Below, one piece after another: positions 17,928 through 26,123 of a stretch of 64,000 bases of DNA (position 1 is its first letter; each line of letters starts with the position of its first letter). This DNA is from Chitinophagaceae bacterium. Lineage in GTDB: Bacteria > Bacteroidota > Bacteroidia > Chitinophagales > Chitinophagaceae. Made by a program: the position numbers and the translations under genes. The stretch spans positions 1,922,001-1,986,000 of the forward strand of contig JADKHN010000001.1 of the NCBI GenBank assembly GCA_016721725.1. The letters run 5' to 3'. The notes below the pieces were generated by a model. That model was given only the letters and a program-made list of their open reading frames with translations, had not been told where the DNA came from and did not search any database.

Positions 17928-18344
17928 TTAACCGGTAGCGGATTGCAGGTATTCCTGCAGCATGATCGTGGCGGCGATCTCATCCACGAGCCCTTTATTG
18001 CGGCGGTCTTTTTTCTTCATGCCCATTTCCAGCATGGCGTCTTTGGCCATTTTGGAAGTATTCCGTTCGTCGACCGCCTTAAGCGGCATCTCCGGGAATT
18101 CCTTCCGGATCCTTTTAATGGCGGCTTCAGCGAGGGGGGTGCCATGGGTATCCGACTCATCCCAGTTCTTGGGCAAACCGATGATGATCAGTTCCACAGT
18201 TTCAGCCTTCAGGTATTTTTTAAGAAAGGGGATCAGTTCCCGGGATTCGATCGTGGTCAATCCCGTTGCAATGATCTGTAAAGGATCGGTAACGGCCAGA
18301 CCCGTTCTTTTTCCACCGTAATCTATTGCAAGGATCCTGGGCAT
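17928..18344 (-). CDS. ruvX: RuvX/YqgF-family Holliday junction resolvase / pre-16S rRNA nuclease
   Basis: 138 aa RNase H-fold nuclease. N-terminal ILAIDYGGKRTGLAVTD carries the first catalytic Asp; VDERNTSKMAKDAM carries the Glu of the DERxT motif (N in place of the usual L/F); DEIAATIMLQEYL holds the last Asp. E. coli YqgF processes pre-16S rRNA; resolvase activity is proposed from homology. Its start codon lies six bases from a run of eleven 7-bp repeats, an unusual leader. Confidence 0.92.
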   Translation of the reverse strand: MPRILAIDYGGKRTGLAVTDPLQIIATGLTTIESRELIPFLKKYLKAETVELIIIGLPKNWDESDTHGTPLAEAAIKRIRKEFPEMPLKAVDERNTSKMAKDAMLEMGMKKKDRRNKGLVDEIAATIMLQEYLQSATG

Positions 18345-18350
18345 GAGAAA

Positions 18351-18430
18351 TTTTAGATTTTAGATTTTAGATTTAAGATTTAAGATTTAAGATTTAAGAT
18401 TTAAGATTTAAGATTTAAGATTTAAGATTT
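18351..18430. repeat. eleven-unit heptanucleotide tract at the ruvX start
   Basis: Read on the plus strand: three units TTTTAGA (18351-18371), then eight identical units TTTAAGA (18372-18427), then a partial unit. It begins six bases from the ruvX start codon (18344) and fills most of the 113-bp gap to the end of the upstream prenyltransferase gene. Confidence 0.95.
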
Positions 18431-18457
18431 AAAAAATGCAATCGTTAAAGATACGGC

Positions 18458-19390
18458 TCATCCGGGATTCAGGAACAGATCCATGATCACAAAAACGGCG
18501 AAGATCACCGAGGCGATGCCATTGGTGGTGAAGAAAGCCATGTTCACTTTACTCAGGTCTTTCGGTTTCACCAACAGGTGCTGGTAGATCAGGAGACCAC
18601 AGAAAAACACCGCGCCCATCCAGTACCAGATCCCAAAATGGCCAAGCAGTCCCGCACTGATGACGGCGCCAGCGGAAAGAACATGCAGTAATTCGGAGAT
18701 CCTCAGCGCCTTCGTTCCGCCAACCGAAGCCGGGATGGAATGTAAGCGGTTGGCTTTATCGAACGATTCATCCTGTAATGCATAGATGATGTCAAATCCA
18801 CTGACCCAGCATAGTACGGCGATTGAAAACAAAACAGGAAGCAGGGAAAAATAACCCGTGATGGCCAGGTAGGCTCCAATCGGAGCAAGACTCAATCCCA
18901 GTCCGAGTACCAGGTGGCACAAGAACGTAAATCGTTTGGTGTAGCTGTAGAACAAGATCACGAATAGCGCCACAGGAGATAAAAGGAAACAAACCTTATT
19001 GATGAAGAAACTACTGGCCATGAACAAGACGCTATTGATCACGGTAAAGAACAGGACACTCCTGGGATTCAGGACCCCGGCGGGGATCTCGCGGACAGCC
19101 GTGCGGGGATTCCGGGCATCGAAACTGGCGTCCAGGTAACGGTTGAAGGCCATAGCCGAGGAACGGGCGAAGATCATACAAAGGATCACCAGGACAAATC
19201 GGATCAGGTAGTATTCTTTTTCACCGATGGCCTTGAATTCAAGGTCCGGCATTTCGAACCGCCCCCATTTCGTATCGATGGATTCCTCAAGGGAAAAATA
19301 GCCCAGGAAAAAACCGATCAGTGCAAAGGGCATGGCAAAGATCGTGTGGGAGAATTTTATTAAACTGAGATAGTTTTTTACTTTGGTCAA
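18458..19390 (-). CDS. UbiA-family prenyltransferase, probable MqnP of menaquinone synthesis
   Basis: 310 aa with eight or nine membrane helices. The two Asp-rich motifs that bind Mg-prenyl diphosphate are NRYLDASFDARNPRT (about residue 83) and GFDIIYALQDESFD (about residue 200). The protein resembles the UbiA-like subgroup used in the futalosine pathway (MqnP). Since mqnB and mqnD are in this window and no ubiquinone genes are seen, a prenylation step in menaquinone synthesis is more likely than 4-hydroxybenzoate prenylation (inference). It has an extra loop (about residues 32-60, SLEESIDTKWGRFEMPD) after the first helix. Confidence 0.85.
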   Translation of the reverse strand: MTKVKNYLSLIKFSHTIFAMPFALIGFFLGYFSLEESIDTKWGRFEMPDLEFKAIGEKEYYLIRFVLVILCMIFARSSAMAFNRYLDASFDARNPRTAVREIPAGVLNPRSVLFFTVINSVLFMASSFFINKVCFLLSPVALFVILFYSYTKRFTFLCHLVLGLGLSLAPIGAYLAITGYFSLLPVLFSIAVLCWVSGFDIIYALQDESFDKANRLHSIPASVGGTKALRISELLHVLSAGAVISAGLLGHFGIWYWMGAVFFCGLLIYQHLLVKPKDLSKVNMAFFTTNGIASVIFAVFVIMDLFLNPG

Positions 19391-19432
19391 GGAGGAATTA
19401 TTTTAGAAAAGAAAATGGCAATAAATTGAAAA

Positions 19433-19480
19433 GTGATTAAGTGATTAAGTCATTAGGTCATTAGGTCATTGGGTCAATGA
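19433..19480. repeat. octanucleotide tandem repeat overlapping a gene end
   Basis: Six 8-bp units: GTGATTAA twice, GTCATTAG twice, GTCATTGG, GTCAATGA. The last two units form the final codons and stop (TCA at 19466-19468) of the minus-strand methyltransferase gene, so the repeat tract has supplied the end of that protein. Confidence 0.8.
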
Positions 19481-20032
19481 GTTGTTTTCACTGTTTGGAA
19501 TCCGGGTTCTGACGATCTCCCAGAGTACCACACCGGCCGCAGTGGCGATATTCAGGGAATGTTTCATGCCCAATTGGGGGATCTCGATGCATCCGTCACA
19601 AAGGCCGATCGTTTCCTGTTCCACGCCGGTCACTTCATTTCCGAAAATGACGGCTATTTTTCCGATTTCGTTGAAATTCACCTGTTGAAGATGCCGGCTG
19701 TTCACCGCCTGTTCAATGGCAAATATCTTATATCCCTGGTTTCGCAAGGATTCGATGGCGGCGGCGGCATTGGGATAATGCTCCCAGTCTACGGAATCCT
19801 CCGCGCCCAATGCGGTCTTTTTGATCTCCTTGTGCGGGGGTTTGCCCGTATAACCGGTCAGGTAAATGGCTTGCAATAAAAACGCGTCGGCGGTCCGGAA
19901 GACACTCCCCACATTATAGGCGCTCCGGATATTCTCCAGCACGGCGATCACCGGATTCTTATCAGACTGCCTGAACTCATCCACCGTCTTTCGGTTGAGT
20001 TCTTCCATAGATAACTTTTTATGGGTTGCCAA
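19466..20032 (-). CDS. SpoU/TrmH-family RNA 2'-O-methyltransferase
   Basis: 188 aa SPOUT-fold enzyme using S-adenosylmethionine. The three SpoU motifs are clear: ENIRSAYNVGSVFRTADAF (motif 1), AVIFGNEVTGV (motif 2) and CIEIPQLGMKHSLNIATAAGVVLWE (motif 3, forming the knot). It lacks an N-terminal RNA-binding domain, like TrmL or the short TrmH forms, so the target is tRNA or rRNA ribose, unresolved. The last residues (LTQ-stop) are encoded by the 8-bp tandem repeat. Confidence 0.9.
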   Translation of the reverse strand: MATHKKLSMEELNRKTVDEFRQSDKNPVIAVLENIRSAYNVGSVFRTADAFLLQAIYLTGYTGKPPHKEIKKTALGAEDSVDWEHYPNAAAAIESLRNQGYKIFAIEQAVNSRHLQQVNFNEIGKIAVIFGNEVTGVEQETIGLCDGCIEIPQLGMKHSLNIATAAGVVLWEIVRTRIPNSENNSLTQ

Positions 20033-20149
20033 CGGAGATTGCTGTTGAAGGATGAATGAATAGCCTGATCGATCATTCCGGCGCTATGATCCGCATTGAA
20101 TGGAATTGGGCAGCTCATGAACCGCTCGTTCTTCCATCCCGGATATGGA

Positions 20150-21799
20150 TCAGATCATTTCACTTTGTAATAAAGGATTTTTTATGGCGTCCTTTTTTTC
20201 AGCGAAGGCCTTGGCCGCTTTGATAAAATGTACGAAGACCGGGTGCGGATTCTCCACTGTGCTCTTTAATTCGGGATGATATTGCACCCCGATGAAAAAG
20301 GGATGATTGGTCAGTTCGATGATCTCCACCAGGCCGTTATCCGGGTTTTTCCCGCTGGGTACCATGCCTGCATTTTCAAAATCGCTGATATAGGCATTGT
20401 TGAACTCCCAGCGGTGACGGTGCCGTTCACTGATGTGCCCGCTTGCATAAATGGTATGTGCCAGGGTGCCTTCGCGGATATCGCAGGGATAGGCGCCCAA
20501 ACGCATGGTGCCGCCTTTGGCCGTGACCTTTTTCTGCTCTTCCATGAGATCGATGACGGGATGCGTCGTTTCTTTTACCATTTCAGTGGAATGAGCATCT
20601 TTCCAACCCAGTACATTCCGGGCGAATTCGATCACCGCCATCTGCATGCCAAGGCAGATGCCAAAGAACGGCAGGTTGTTCTCCCGGGCGTATTTCACGG
20701 CGATGATCTTGCCTTCCACACCGCGGTTGCCGAATCCCGGGGCCACCAACAGGCCATCGAGTTTGTTGAGCTTTTCCGCGACATTGTCTTCCGTGATGGT
20801 CTCACTGTGAACATCCAGCACCTGCACCTTGCATTCATTGATGGCACCAGCATGGATGAATGATTCCAGTATCGATTTGTAGGCATCCTGCAATTCGATG
20901 TATTTGCCGATCAGGCCGATGGTCACTTTATTCTTGGGGTATTTGAGTTTGTCGAGAAAGAGTTTCCATTTATCCAGTTCGGGCGCGGCATAACCATTGA
21001 TGTGCAGTTTTTTCAGGACGATCACATCCAGGCCTTCCTGCAGCATTTTTAGCGGTACTTCATAGATGCTGCTGGCATCCATGGCCTCGATAACGGCTTC
21101 GGGTTTGACATTGCAGAACAAGGCGATCTTCTTCTTCAGGTCGTTGCTCAGGGGCTCTTCCGTGCGGCATACGATCACATCAGGATGAACGCCTTCACTG
21201 CTGAGCATTTTCACGCTGTGTTGTGTGGGTTTGGTCTTGAGTTCCTTGGCCGCACGCAGGTAGGGGATCAGGGTGAGGTGGACCACCATGCAATCCTCTT
21301 CCGGCATTTCCCATTGCAACTGGCGAACGGCTTCCACGAAGGGGAGGCTTTCGATGTCGCCGACCGTGCCGCCGAGTTCGGTGATGATGATGTCGTATTT
21401 ATTTTCCTTGTTCAGCAGGAGCATCCTTCTTTTGATCTCATCAGTGATGTGCGGGATCACCTGGACGGTCTTGCCCAGGTAGGCTCCTTCTCTTTCCTTG
21501 TTGATAACGGTCTGGTATATACGCCCCGTGGTCACGTTGTTGGCCTGGGAAGTGGGCGTGTTCAGGAAGCGTTCGTAATGGCCCAGGTCAAGATCGGTCT
21601 CCGCGCCGTCGTCGGTCACAAAACATTCCCCGTGTTCATAAGGGTTGAGCGTGCCGGGATCAACGTTGATATAGGGATCGAATTTCTGGATGGTGACCTT
21701 CAGTCCGCGGCTCTGAAGCAGTTTGGCGAGCGAAGCGGCAATGATGCCCTTGCCCAGGGAAGAGGTAACGCCACCGGTGACGAAAATGTACTTAGCCAT
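20150..21799 (-). CDS. pyrG: CTP synthase
   Basis: 549 aa from the ATG at 21799 (MAKYIFVTGGVTSSLGKGI); an in-frame ATG 11 codons upstream is less likely. Makes CTP from UTP, ATP and glutamine. N-terminal synthetase domain (residues 1-270) has the P-loop-like GGVTSSLGKG and TELGGTVGDIES. C-terminal class I glutamine amidotransferase domain has APGFGNRG, the nucleophile Cys in FFGICLGMQMA and the His-Glu pair in GVQYHPELKS. Length is normal. The gaps on both sides are short and hold no other gene. Confidence 0.97.
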   Translation of the reverse strand: MAKYIFVTGGVTSSLGKGIIAASLAKLLQSRGLKVTIQKFDPYINVDPGTLNPYEHGECFVTDDGAETDLDLGHYERFLNTPTSQANNVTTGRIYQTVINKEREGAYLGKTVQVIPHITDEIKRRMLLLNKENKYDIIITELGGTVGDIESLPFVEAVRQLQWEMPEEDCMVVHLTLIPYLRAAKELKTKPTQHSVKMLSSEGVHPDVIVCRTEEPLSNDLKKKIALFCNVKPEAVIEAMDASSIYEVPLKMLQEGLDVIVLKKLHINGYAAPELDKWKLFLDKLKYPKNKVTIGLIGKYIELQDAYKSILESFIHAGAINECKVQVLDVHSETITEDNVAEKLNKLDGLLVAPGFGNRGVEGKIIAVKYARENNLPFFGICLGMQMAVIEFARNVLGWKDAHSTEMVKETTHPVIDLMEEQKKVTAKGGTMRLGAYPCDIREGTLAHTIYASGHISERHRHRWEFNNAYISDFENAGMVPSGKNPDNGLVEIIELTNHPFFIGVQYHPELKSTVENPHPVFVHFIKAAKAFAEKKDAIKNPLLQSEMI

Positions 21800-21951
21800 A
21801 AAAAATAATTTACCGGGCGGCGTATTTACCATCCGGGGATTTAAAGTGTATGACCAGAAAAATTTTGGATAAATTCTTAGAGGTCATGCAAAGATAGGAT
21901 GAATATTCGGGAGCAGGAAATCCGCTTGTCGTTTTTGTGGATAATTTCTCC

Positions 21952-22746
21952 TTACCCCTTTACGATCTTGTTGAAACTGGCGGCTATTCCCCGGATCAGG
22001 GAGGAACTGAAGCCCTGGTGTTCCATTTCGTTCAACCCGGCGATGGTACATCCTTTGGGCGTGGTCACCTTGTCTATTTCCTGTTCGGGATGGCTGCCTT
22101 TCCGGAGGAGCAGTTCGGCTGCTCCTTTTACGGTCTGCGCGGCGATCAGGCTGGCCGTCTTGGCGTCAAAGCCGATCTCAATGCCCCCCTGGATATTGGC
22201 GCGGATATAGCGCATGGCATAAGCTGTTCCGCAGGCTCCCAGTACAGTGGCTGCATCCATCAGTTTCTCGTCGATCAGTTCCACTTTCCCCAAGGTGGAA
22301 AAAAGGGCCTTCACCTGGTTGACCTGTTCTTCGGTGGCATGGGTATGGCTCAGGCAGGTCATGCTTTCCCGGATGGCGATCGCCGTATTGGGCATGGCCC
22401 TGAACAAGGGTATTTTTTTTCCAATGACCTGCTGTATCTCGTTGATGAGAATGCCGGTAACCACAGAGACCAGGATCTGTTTCGGACCGATGACCTTCCT
22501 GAAACTGTCCAGTACTTCCTTTACCTGGAATGGTTTCACCGCGAGTATCACCAATCCGCATTGCTTGACGGCCGCTGCATTATCGGAGCTGACCCGAACC
22601 CCTTTATCCTTCAGGTGACCCAGTGTAGCTGTATTTCTTTTGGTGATGGTGATGTCTTTTGCAGGGCAGTATCCGCTGATCATTAATCCTTCCGCGATGG
22701 CCGTGCCCAGGTTACCGCCACCAATGATGGCAATCTTTTTATTCAT
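21952..22746 (-). CDS. proC: pyrroline-5-carboxylate reductase
   Basis: 264 aa from the ATG at 22746 (MNKKIAIIGGGNLGTAIAEGL, Rossmann GxGxxG). NADPH-dependent last step of proline synthesis. Further family marks are LVILAVKPFQVKEVL, FRAMPNTA and the C-terminal GCTIAGLNEME (the family's TPGG.T.AgL.-.E motif: VTTPKGCTIAGLNEME). An in-frame ATG 22 codons upstream lies inside hldD and is rejected. It starts 10 bases after the hldD stop and ends the purL-hldD-proC operon. Confidence 0.95.
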   Translation of the reverse strand: MNKKIAIIGGGNLGTAIAEGLMISGYCPAKDITITKRNTATLGHLKDKGVRVSSDNAAAVKQCGLVILAVKPFQVKEVLDSFRKVIGPKQILVSVVTGILINEIQQVIGKKIPLFRAMPNTAIAIRESMTCLSHTHATEEQVNQVKALFSTLGKVELIDEKLMDAATVLGACGTAYAMRYIRANIQGGIEIGFDAKTASLIAAQTVKGAAELLLRKGSHPEQEIDKVTTPKGCTIAGLNEMEHQGFSSSLIRGIAASFNKIVKG

Positions 22747-22756
22747 GGGGAATGGT

Positions 22757-23761
22757 TTAATAGTAATGGTGAGGCGCCAGGTATTGTCGTACATAATTTT
22801 CCACGCCTTCATCGAGGGTATAGAAAGGTTTTTGATAACCCGCTTTTTTCAGTTTGCCCATATCGGCCTCGGTGAAGTACTGGTATTTGTCGCGGATGTC
22901 TTCGGGGATATCGATATAGGATATACGCGGGGGGAGGTCTAGTCCGGCAAAGGTCGCCCTGACCAGGTCATTGAAACTCCGGGCGATCCCGGTACCCAGA
23001 TTATAAATGGCGGATGCCGGCCGGTGTTCCCCGTCTGTACCGCTCCAGGCGGTCATCAGCCAGTGACAAACACTGATCACATCCATGACGTATATGAAAT
23101 CACGCAGTTGTTCCCCGTCCTTAAAGTCAGGGCGGTGTGAACGGAACAGTTTCACTTCACCGTTCTGCCTGATCTGGTTGAAAGCGTGAAAGATGACGCT
23201 GGCCATCCTGCCCTTATGGTATTCGTTCGGACCGTAGACATTGAAGAATTTCAGTCCGGCCCAGAAAGGAGGACGGGTTTCCTGGTGAAGCGCCCATTTG
23301 TCGAACTCATTTTTGGATATGCCATAGGGATTGAGCGGTTTCAGTTGTTCTGTCAGCGAATGATCATCGACATAGCCAAGTTCGCCTGAACCATAGGTCG
23401 CTGCCGAAGAAGCGTAAACCAGGGGTACGTTATTGATGCAACAATACTGCCAGACCTGTTGTGAGTATTCCACATTGAGATGCTGGTGGATGGCGTAATT
23501 GAATTCAGTCGTGTCTGTCCTGGCCCCCAGGTGAAAGACGAATCGCACCTCGGGTTTCTCCTGCTGCAGCCATTCGAAAAAAAACTCCCGTTCCACCCTG
23601 GACTTATATTTCTTGTTCCGGAGATTGTCTTCTTTTTCCGGGTGGGTGAATTCATCAACCAGGATGAGGTTTTCATAGCCCTCCCGGTTCAGGTATCCCA
23701 CCATGCAACTGCCGATGAACCCGGCCGCGCCCGTTACCACGATGATCGAATCTTTGTTCAT
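22757..23761 (-). CDS. hldD: ADP-L-glycero-D-manno-heptose 6-epimerase
   Basis: 334 aa extended short-chain dehydrogenase. N-terminal VTGAAGFIGSCM binds NADP; YASSAATYGSGE and the catalytic YGISK motif are present; the FFNVYGPNEYHKGRMASV signature is specific for HldD. The enzyme makes the heptose donor for the lipopolysaccharide inner core, which fits the Kdo transferase gene elsewhere in the window. Five bases separate it from the purL stop and ten from proC. Confidence 0.94.
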   Translation of the reverse strand: MNKDSIIVVTGAAGFIGSCMVGYLNREGYENLILVDEFTHPEKEDNLRNKKYKSRVEREFFFEWLQQEKPEVRFVFHLGARTDTTEFNYAIHQHLNVEYSQQVWQYCCINNVPLVYASSAATYGSGELGYVDDHSLTEQLKPLNPYGISKNEFDKWALHQETRPPFWAGLKFFNVYGPNEYHKGRMASVIFHAFNQIRQNGEVKLFRSHRPDFKDGEQLRDFIYVMDVISVCHWLMTAWSGTDGEHRPASAIYNLGTGIARSFNDLVRATFAGLDLPPRISYIDIPEDIRDKYQYFTEADMGKLKKAGYQKPFYTLDEGVENYVRQYLAPHHYY

Positions 23762-23766
23762 TTTTA

Positions 23767-26013
23767 TTATAAAGCGGCAAGTGCGTGCTCGCTGTCGTGC
23801 CCGGATAATAATTGCCCGATGGCGTTATCATATTTTTCTTTCCAGGAGGAGATCTGCCCCCAATCCTTCCCGTTGATACTGATCTTGCCGGTCGTGACCT
23901 GGCCCAGGTAGGTGGCGGTCATTTCCATTTTTTCGAGCAGCATGTTGAAGTCGTTCCGGTCTTCCTTGGCAACGGTGACCACCACCCGGCTTTGGGCTTC
24001 GCCGAACCACCAGGCGTCCTCCCGGATACCGGTGGCTGCCGGGTCGGCTTTCACCTCAAAGCCGAGGTTACGGTTGAAACAACTTTCCATCAGGGTGATG
24101 AACAGGCCGCCTTCACTGACATCATGCGCAGAACGGATCAGTTTTTTCCCGATCATTTTTTCGATCTCGTGCTGAAGTTCCCATTCTTCCCGGAGATCGA
24201 AATAAGGGGCGGGGGAATATTCAACGCCGAGGATCTTGTGCAGGTATTCGGAGGAATGGATATCATTCCGGGGATTGCCGATCAGGTAGATCTCATCGGC
24301 CTCCTGTTTGAAATCCAGGGTCATTTTGTCGTCCGCGTTTTCCAGTAATCCCACCATGCCGATCGTAGGGGTGGGGTAGACAGGCCCATCCGGCCCCTGG
24401 TTATAGAAGCTGACATTACCCCCGGTGACCGGCGTATCGAATTGGATACAAGCCTCGCCCATGCCTTTTATAGCGTGAACGAACTGGTAATAGACCTCGG
24501 GGTCGTAGGGGTTGCCGAAATTCAGGCAATTGGTGACACCCAGCGGTTTGCCCCCGCTGCAGACAATATTGCGGGCCGCTTCCGCTACGGCGATCATGGC
24601 GCCTTTATAAGGATCGGCCATCACGTAACGGCTGTTGCAATCGGTAGTGAGCGCCAGCGCTTTGCGGGTGGGCTTTGCGATCACGATCGCTGCATCGCTG
24701 GGCGCATTGGTGCTGGCGTTGCCGGTGCCCACCATGCTGTCGTATTGAACATAGATCCAGCGTTTGCTGGCGATATTGGGTATCTGTATGAGTTGCTCCG
24801 CGATCGGTTGTAGATCTTCCGGAACGGGAATTGAACCCGCATCAAAGGATCTGATCTTTTCAAAATAAGCGGGCTCCCTATACTCACGGTCGTATTGGGG
24901 TGCGCCTCCGCCCAAGACCAGTTCCTCAGCAGGCAGGGATGCTTCCAGGGTCCCGTTCATGTAAAAATTGAGCATGCCGTCGTCAGTCACTTCACCGATC
25001 TCGCTGCAGGGTAGATCCCATCTGGCGAAGACATCGATGACCATTTGTTCTTTTCCTTTTTCAGCCACCAGCAACATCCTTTCCTGGCTTTCACTGAGCA
25101 GCAGTTCCCAGGCTTTCATATCCTTTTGCCGGGTAGGCACTTTATCGAGGTCGATGCGCATACCCGACTTTCCTTTCGCGCTCATTTCGGAAGTGGAACA
25201 GATGATGCCGGCCGCACCCATGTCCTGCATGCCGACAACGGCGCCGGTCTTGATGACCTCGAGGCAGGCTTCGAGTAATTTCTTCTCCTGGAAAGGATCT
25301 CCTACCTGTACCGCGGGCAGATCTTCTGCGCTGTCGGCGGTGATATCGGCCGAGGCGAAACTGGCGCCGCCGATACCGTCCTTGCCCGTGGCGCTGCCGA
25401 CAAAGAAAACGGGATTGCCTTTTCCTTCGGCGGTTGCCGAAACGGTTTCGCCGTTCTTCAAAATGCCCACACTCATGGCATTCACTAACGGGTTCGTATG
25501 ATAGCAATTCTCAAAATACACTTCGCCGCCTACGGTGGGTACGCCAAAGCAATTGCCATAATGGCCGATGCCGTGTACAACGCCCGCCAGCAGGTGTTGC
25601 GTCTTCGCTTCGGAAAGGTTACCGAAGCGCAGGGAATTGAGGGAGGCGATGGGCCTGGCGCCCATGGTGAAAATGTCGCGGTTGATGCCGCCTACTCCCG
25701 TCGCCGCTCCCTGGAAGGGTTCGATGGCGGAGGGATGGTTATGCGATTCGATCTTGAATACCACGCCGAATCCGTCTCCGATGTCCATCAGTCCGGCATT
25801 TTCTTCACCTGCTTTCACCAGCATCTTCTTCCCATCACGGGGCAGGGTCTTCAACCACTTGATGGAGTTCTTATAACTGCAATGTTCGCTCCACATGGCG
25901 CTGAAACAGCACAATTCGTTGAAGTTGGGGGTACGGCCGAGTTTTTGTTTGATGAGTTCGAATTCTTCCGCGGTGATCCGCAATTGCTCGGCTGTTTTAA
26001 CGGTGATTTCCAT
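23767..26013 (-). CDS. purL: phosphoribosylformylglycinamidine synthase subunit PurL
   Basis: 748 aa, the short PurL form that works with separate PurQ and PurS. It converts FGAR to FGAM in purine synthesis. Marks: MWSEHCSYKNSIKWLKTLP near residue 40, KIESHNHPSAIEPFQGAATGVGGI, GDPFQEK, MQDMGAAGI, and a second AIR-synthase-like half with NCLNFGNP and SAHDVSEGGL. A promoter-like box TACCTTTG lies 30 bases upstream. First gene of the purL-hldD-proC transcript. Confidence 0.97.
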   Translation of the reverse strand: MEITVKTAEQLRITAEEFELIKQKLGRTPNFNELCCFSAMWSEHCSYKNSIKWLKTLPRDGKKMLVKAGEENAGLMDIGDGFGVVFKIESHNHPSAIEPFQGAATGVGGINRDIFTMGARPIASLNSLRFGNLSEAKTQHLLAGVVHGIGHYGNCFGVPTVGGEVYFENCYHTNPLVNAMSVGILKNGETVSATAEGKGNPVFFVGSATGKDGIGGASFASADITADSAEDLPAVQVGDPFQEKKLLEACLEVIKTGAVVGMQDMGAAGIICSTSEMSAKGKSGMRIDLDKVPTRQKDMKAWELLLSESQERMLLVAEKGKEQMVIDVFARWDLPCSEIGEVTDDGMLNFYMNGTLEASLPAEELVLGGGAPQYDREYREPAYFEKIRSFDAGSIPVPEDLQPIAEQLIQIPNIASKRWIYVQYDSMVGTGNASTNAPSDAAIVIAKPTRKALALTTDCNSRYVMADPYKGAMIAVAEAARNIVCSGGKPLGVTNCLNFGNPYDPEVYYQFVHAIKGMGEACIQFDTPVTGGNVSFYNQGPDGPVYPTPTIGMVGLLENADDKMTLDFKQEADEIYLIGNPRNDIHSSEYLHKILGVEYSPAPYFDLREEWELQHEIEKMIGKKLIRSAHDVSEGGLFITLMESCFNRNLGFEVKADPAATGIREDAWWFGEAQSRVVVTVAKEDRNDFNMLLEKMEMTATYLGQVTTGKISINGKDWGQISSWKEKYDNAIGQLLSGHDSEHALAAL

Positions 26014-26042
26014 ATTGTTGAAGCAGAAAAGATTTGAAAGGG

Positions 26043-26074
26043 CAAAGGTAAGGTCTGCCGTTCTTTTATGCAGA
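26043..26074 (-). promoter_or_regulatory. Bacteroidota-type promoter for purL
   Basis: On the minus strand: TCTG (26074-26071; one mismatch to the TTTG -33 element), 20-base spacer, TACCTTTG (26050-26043), a perfect TAnnTTTG -7 element. Predicted start of transcription about 25 bases before the purL ATG. Confidence 0.55.
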
Positions 26075-26123
26075 ACAGCCGAGCAAATATTTTAACTATC
26101 TTCCCACACCGAAACCTTGAATC

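Noticed and set aside
18351..18430. CRISPR or attachment site interpretation of the short tandem repeats
   Set aside because: Units are 7-8 bp without spacers; they are microsatellites.
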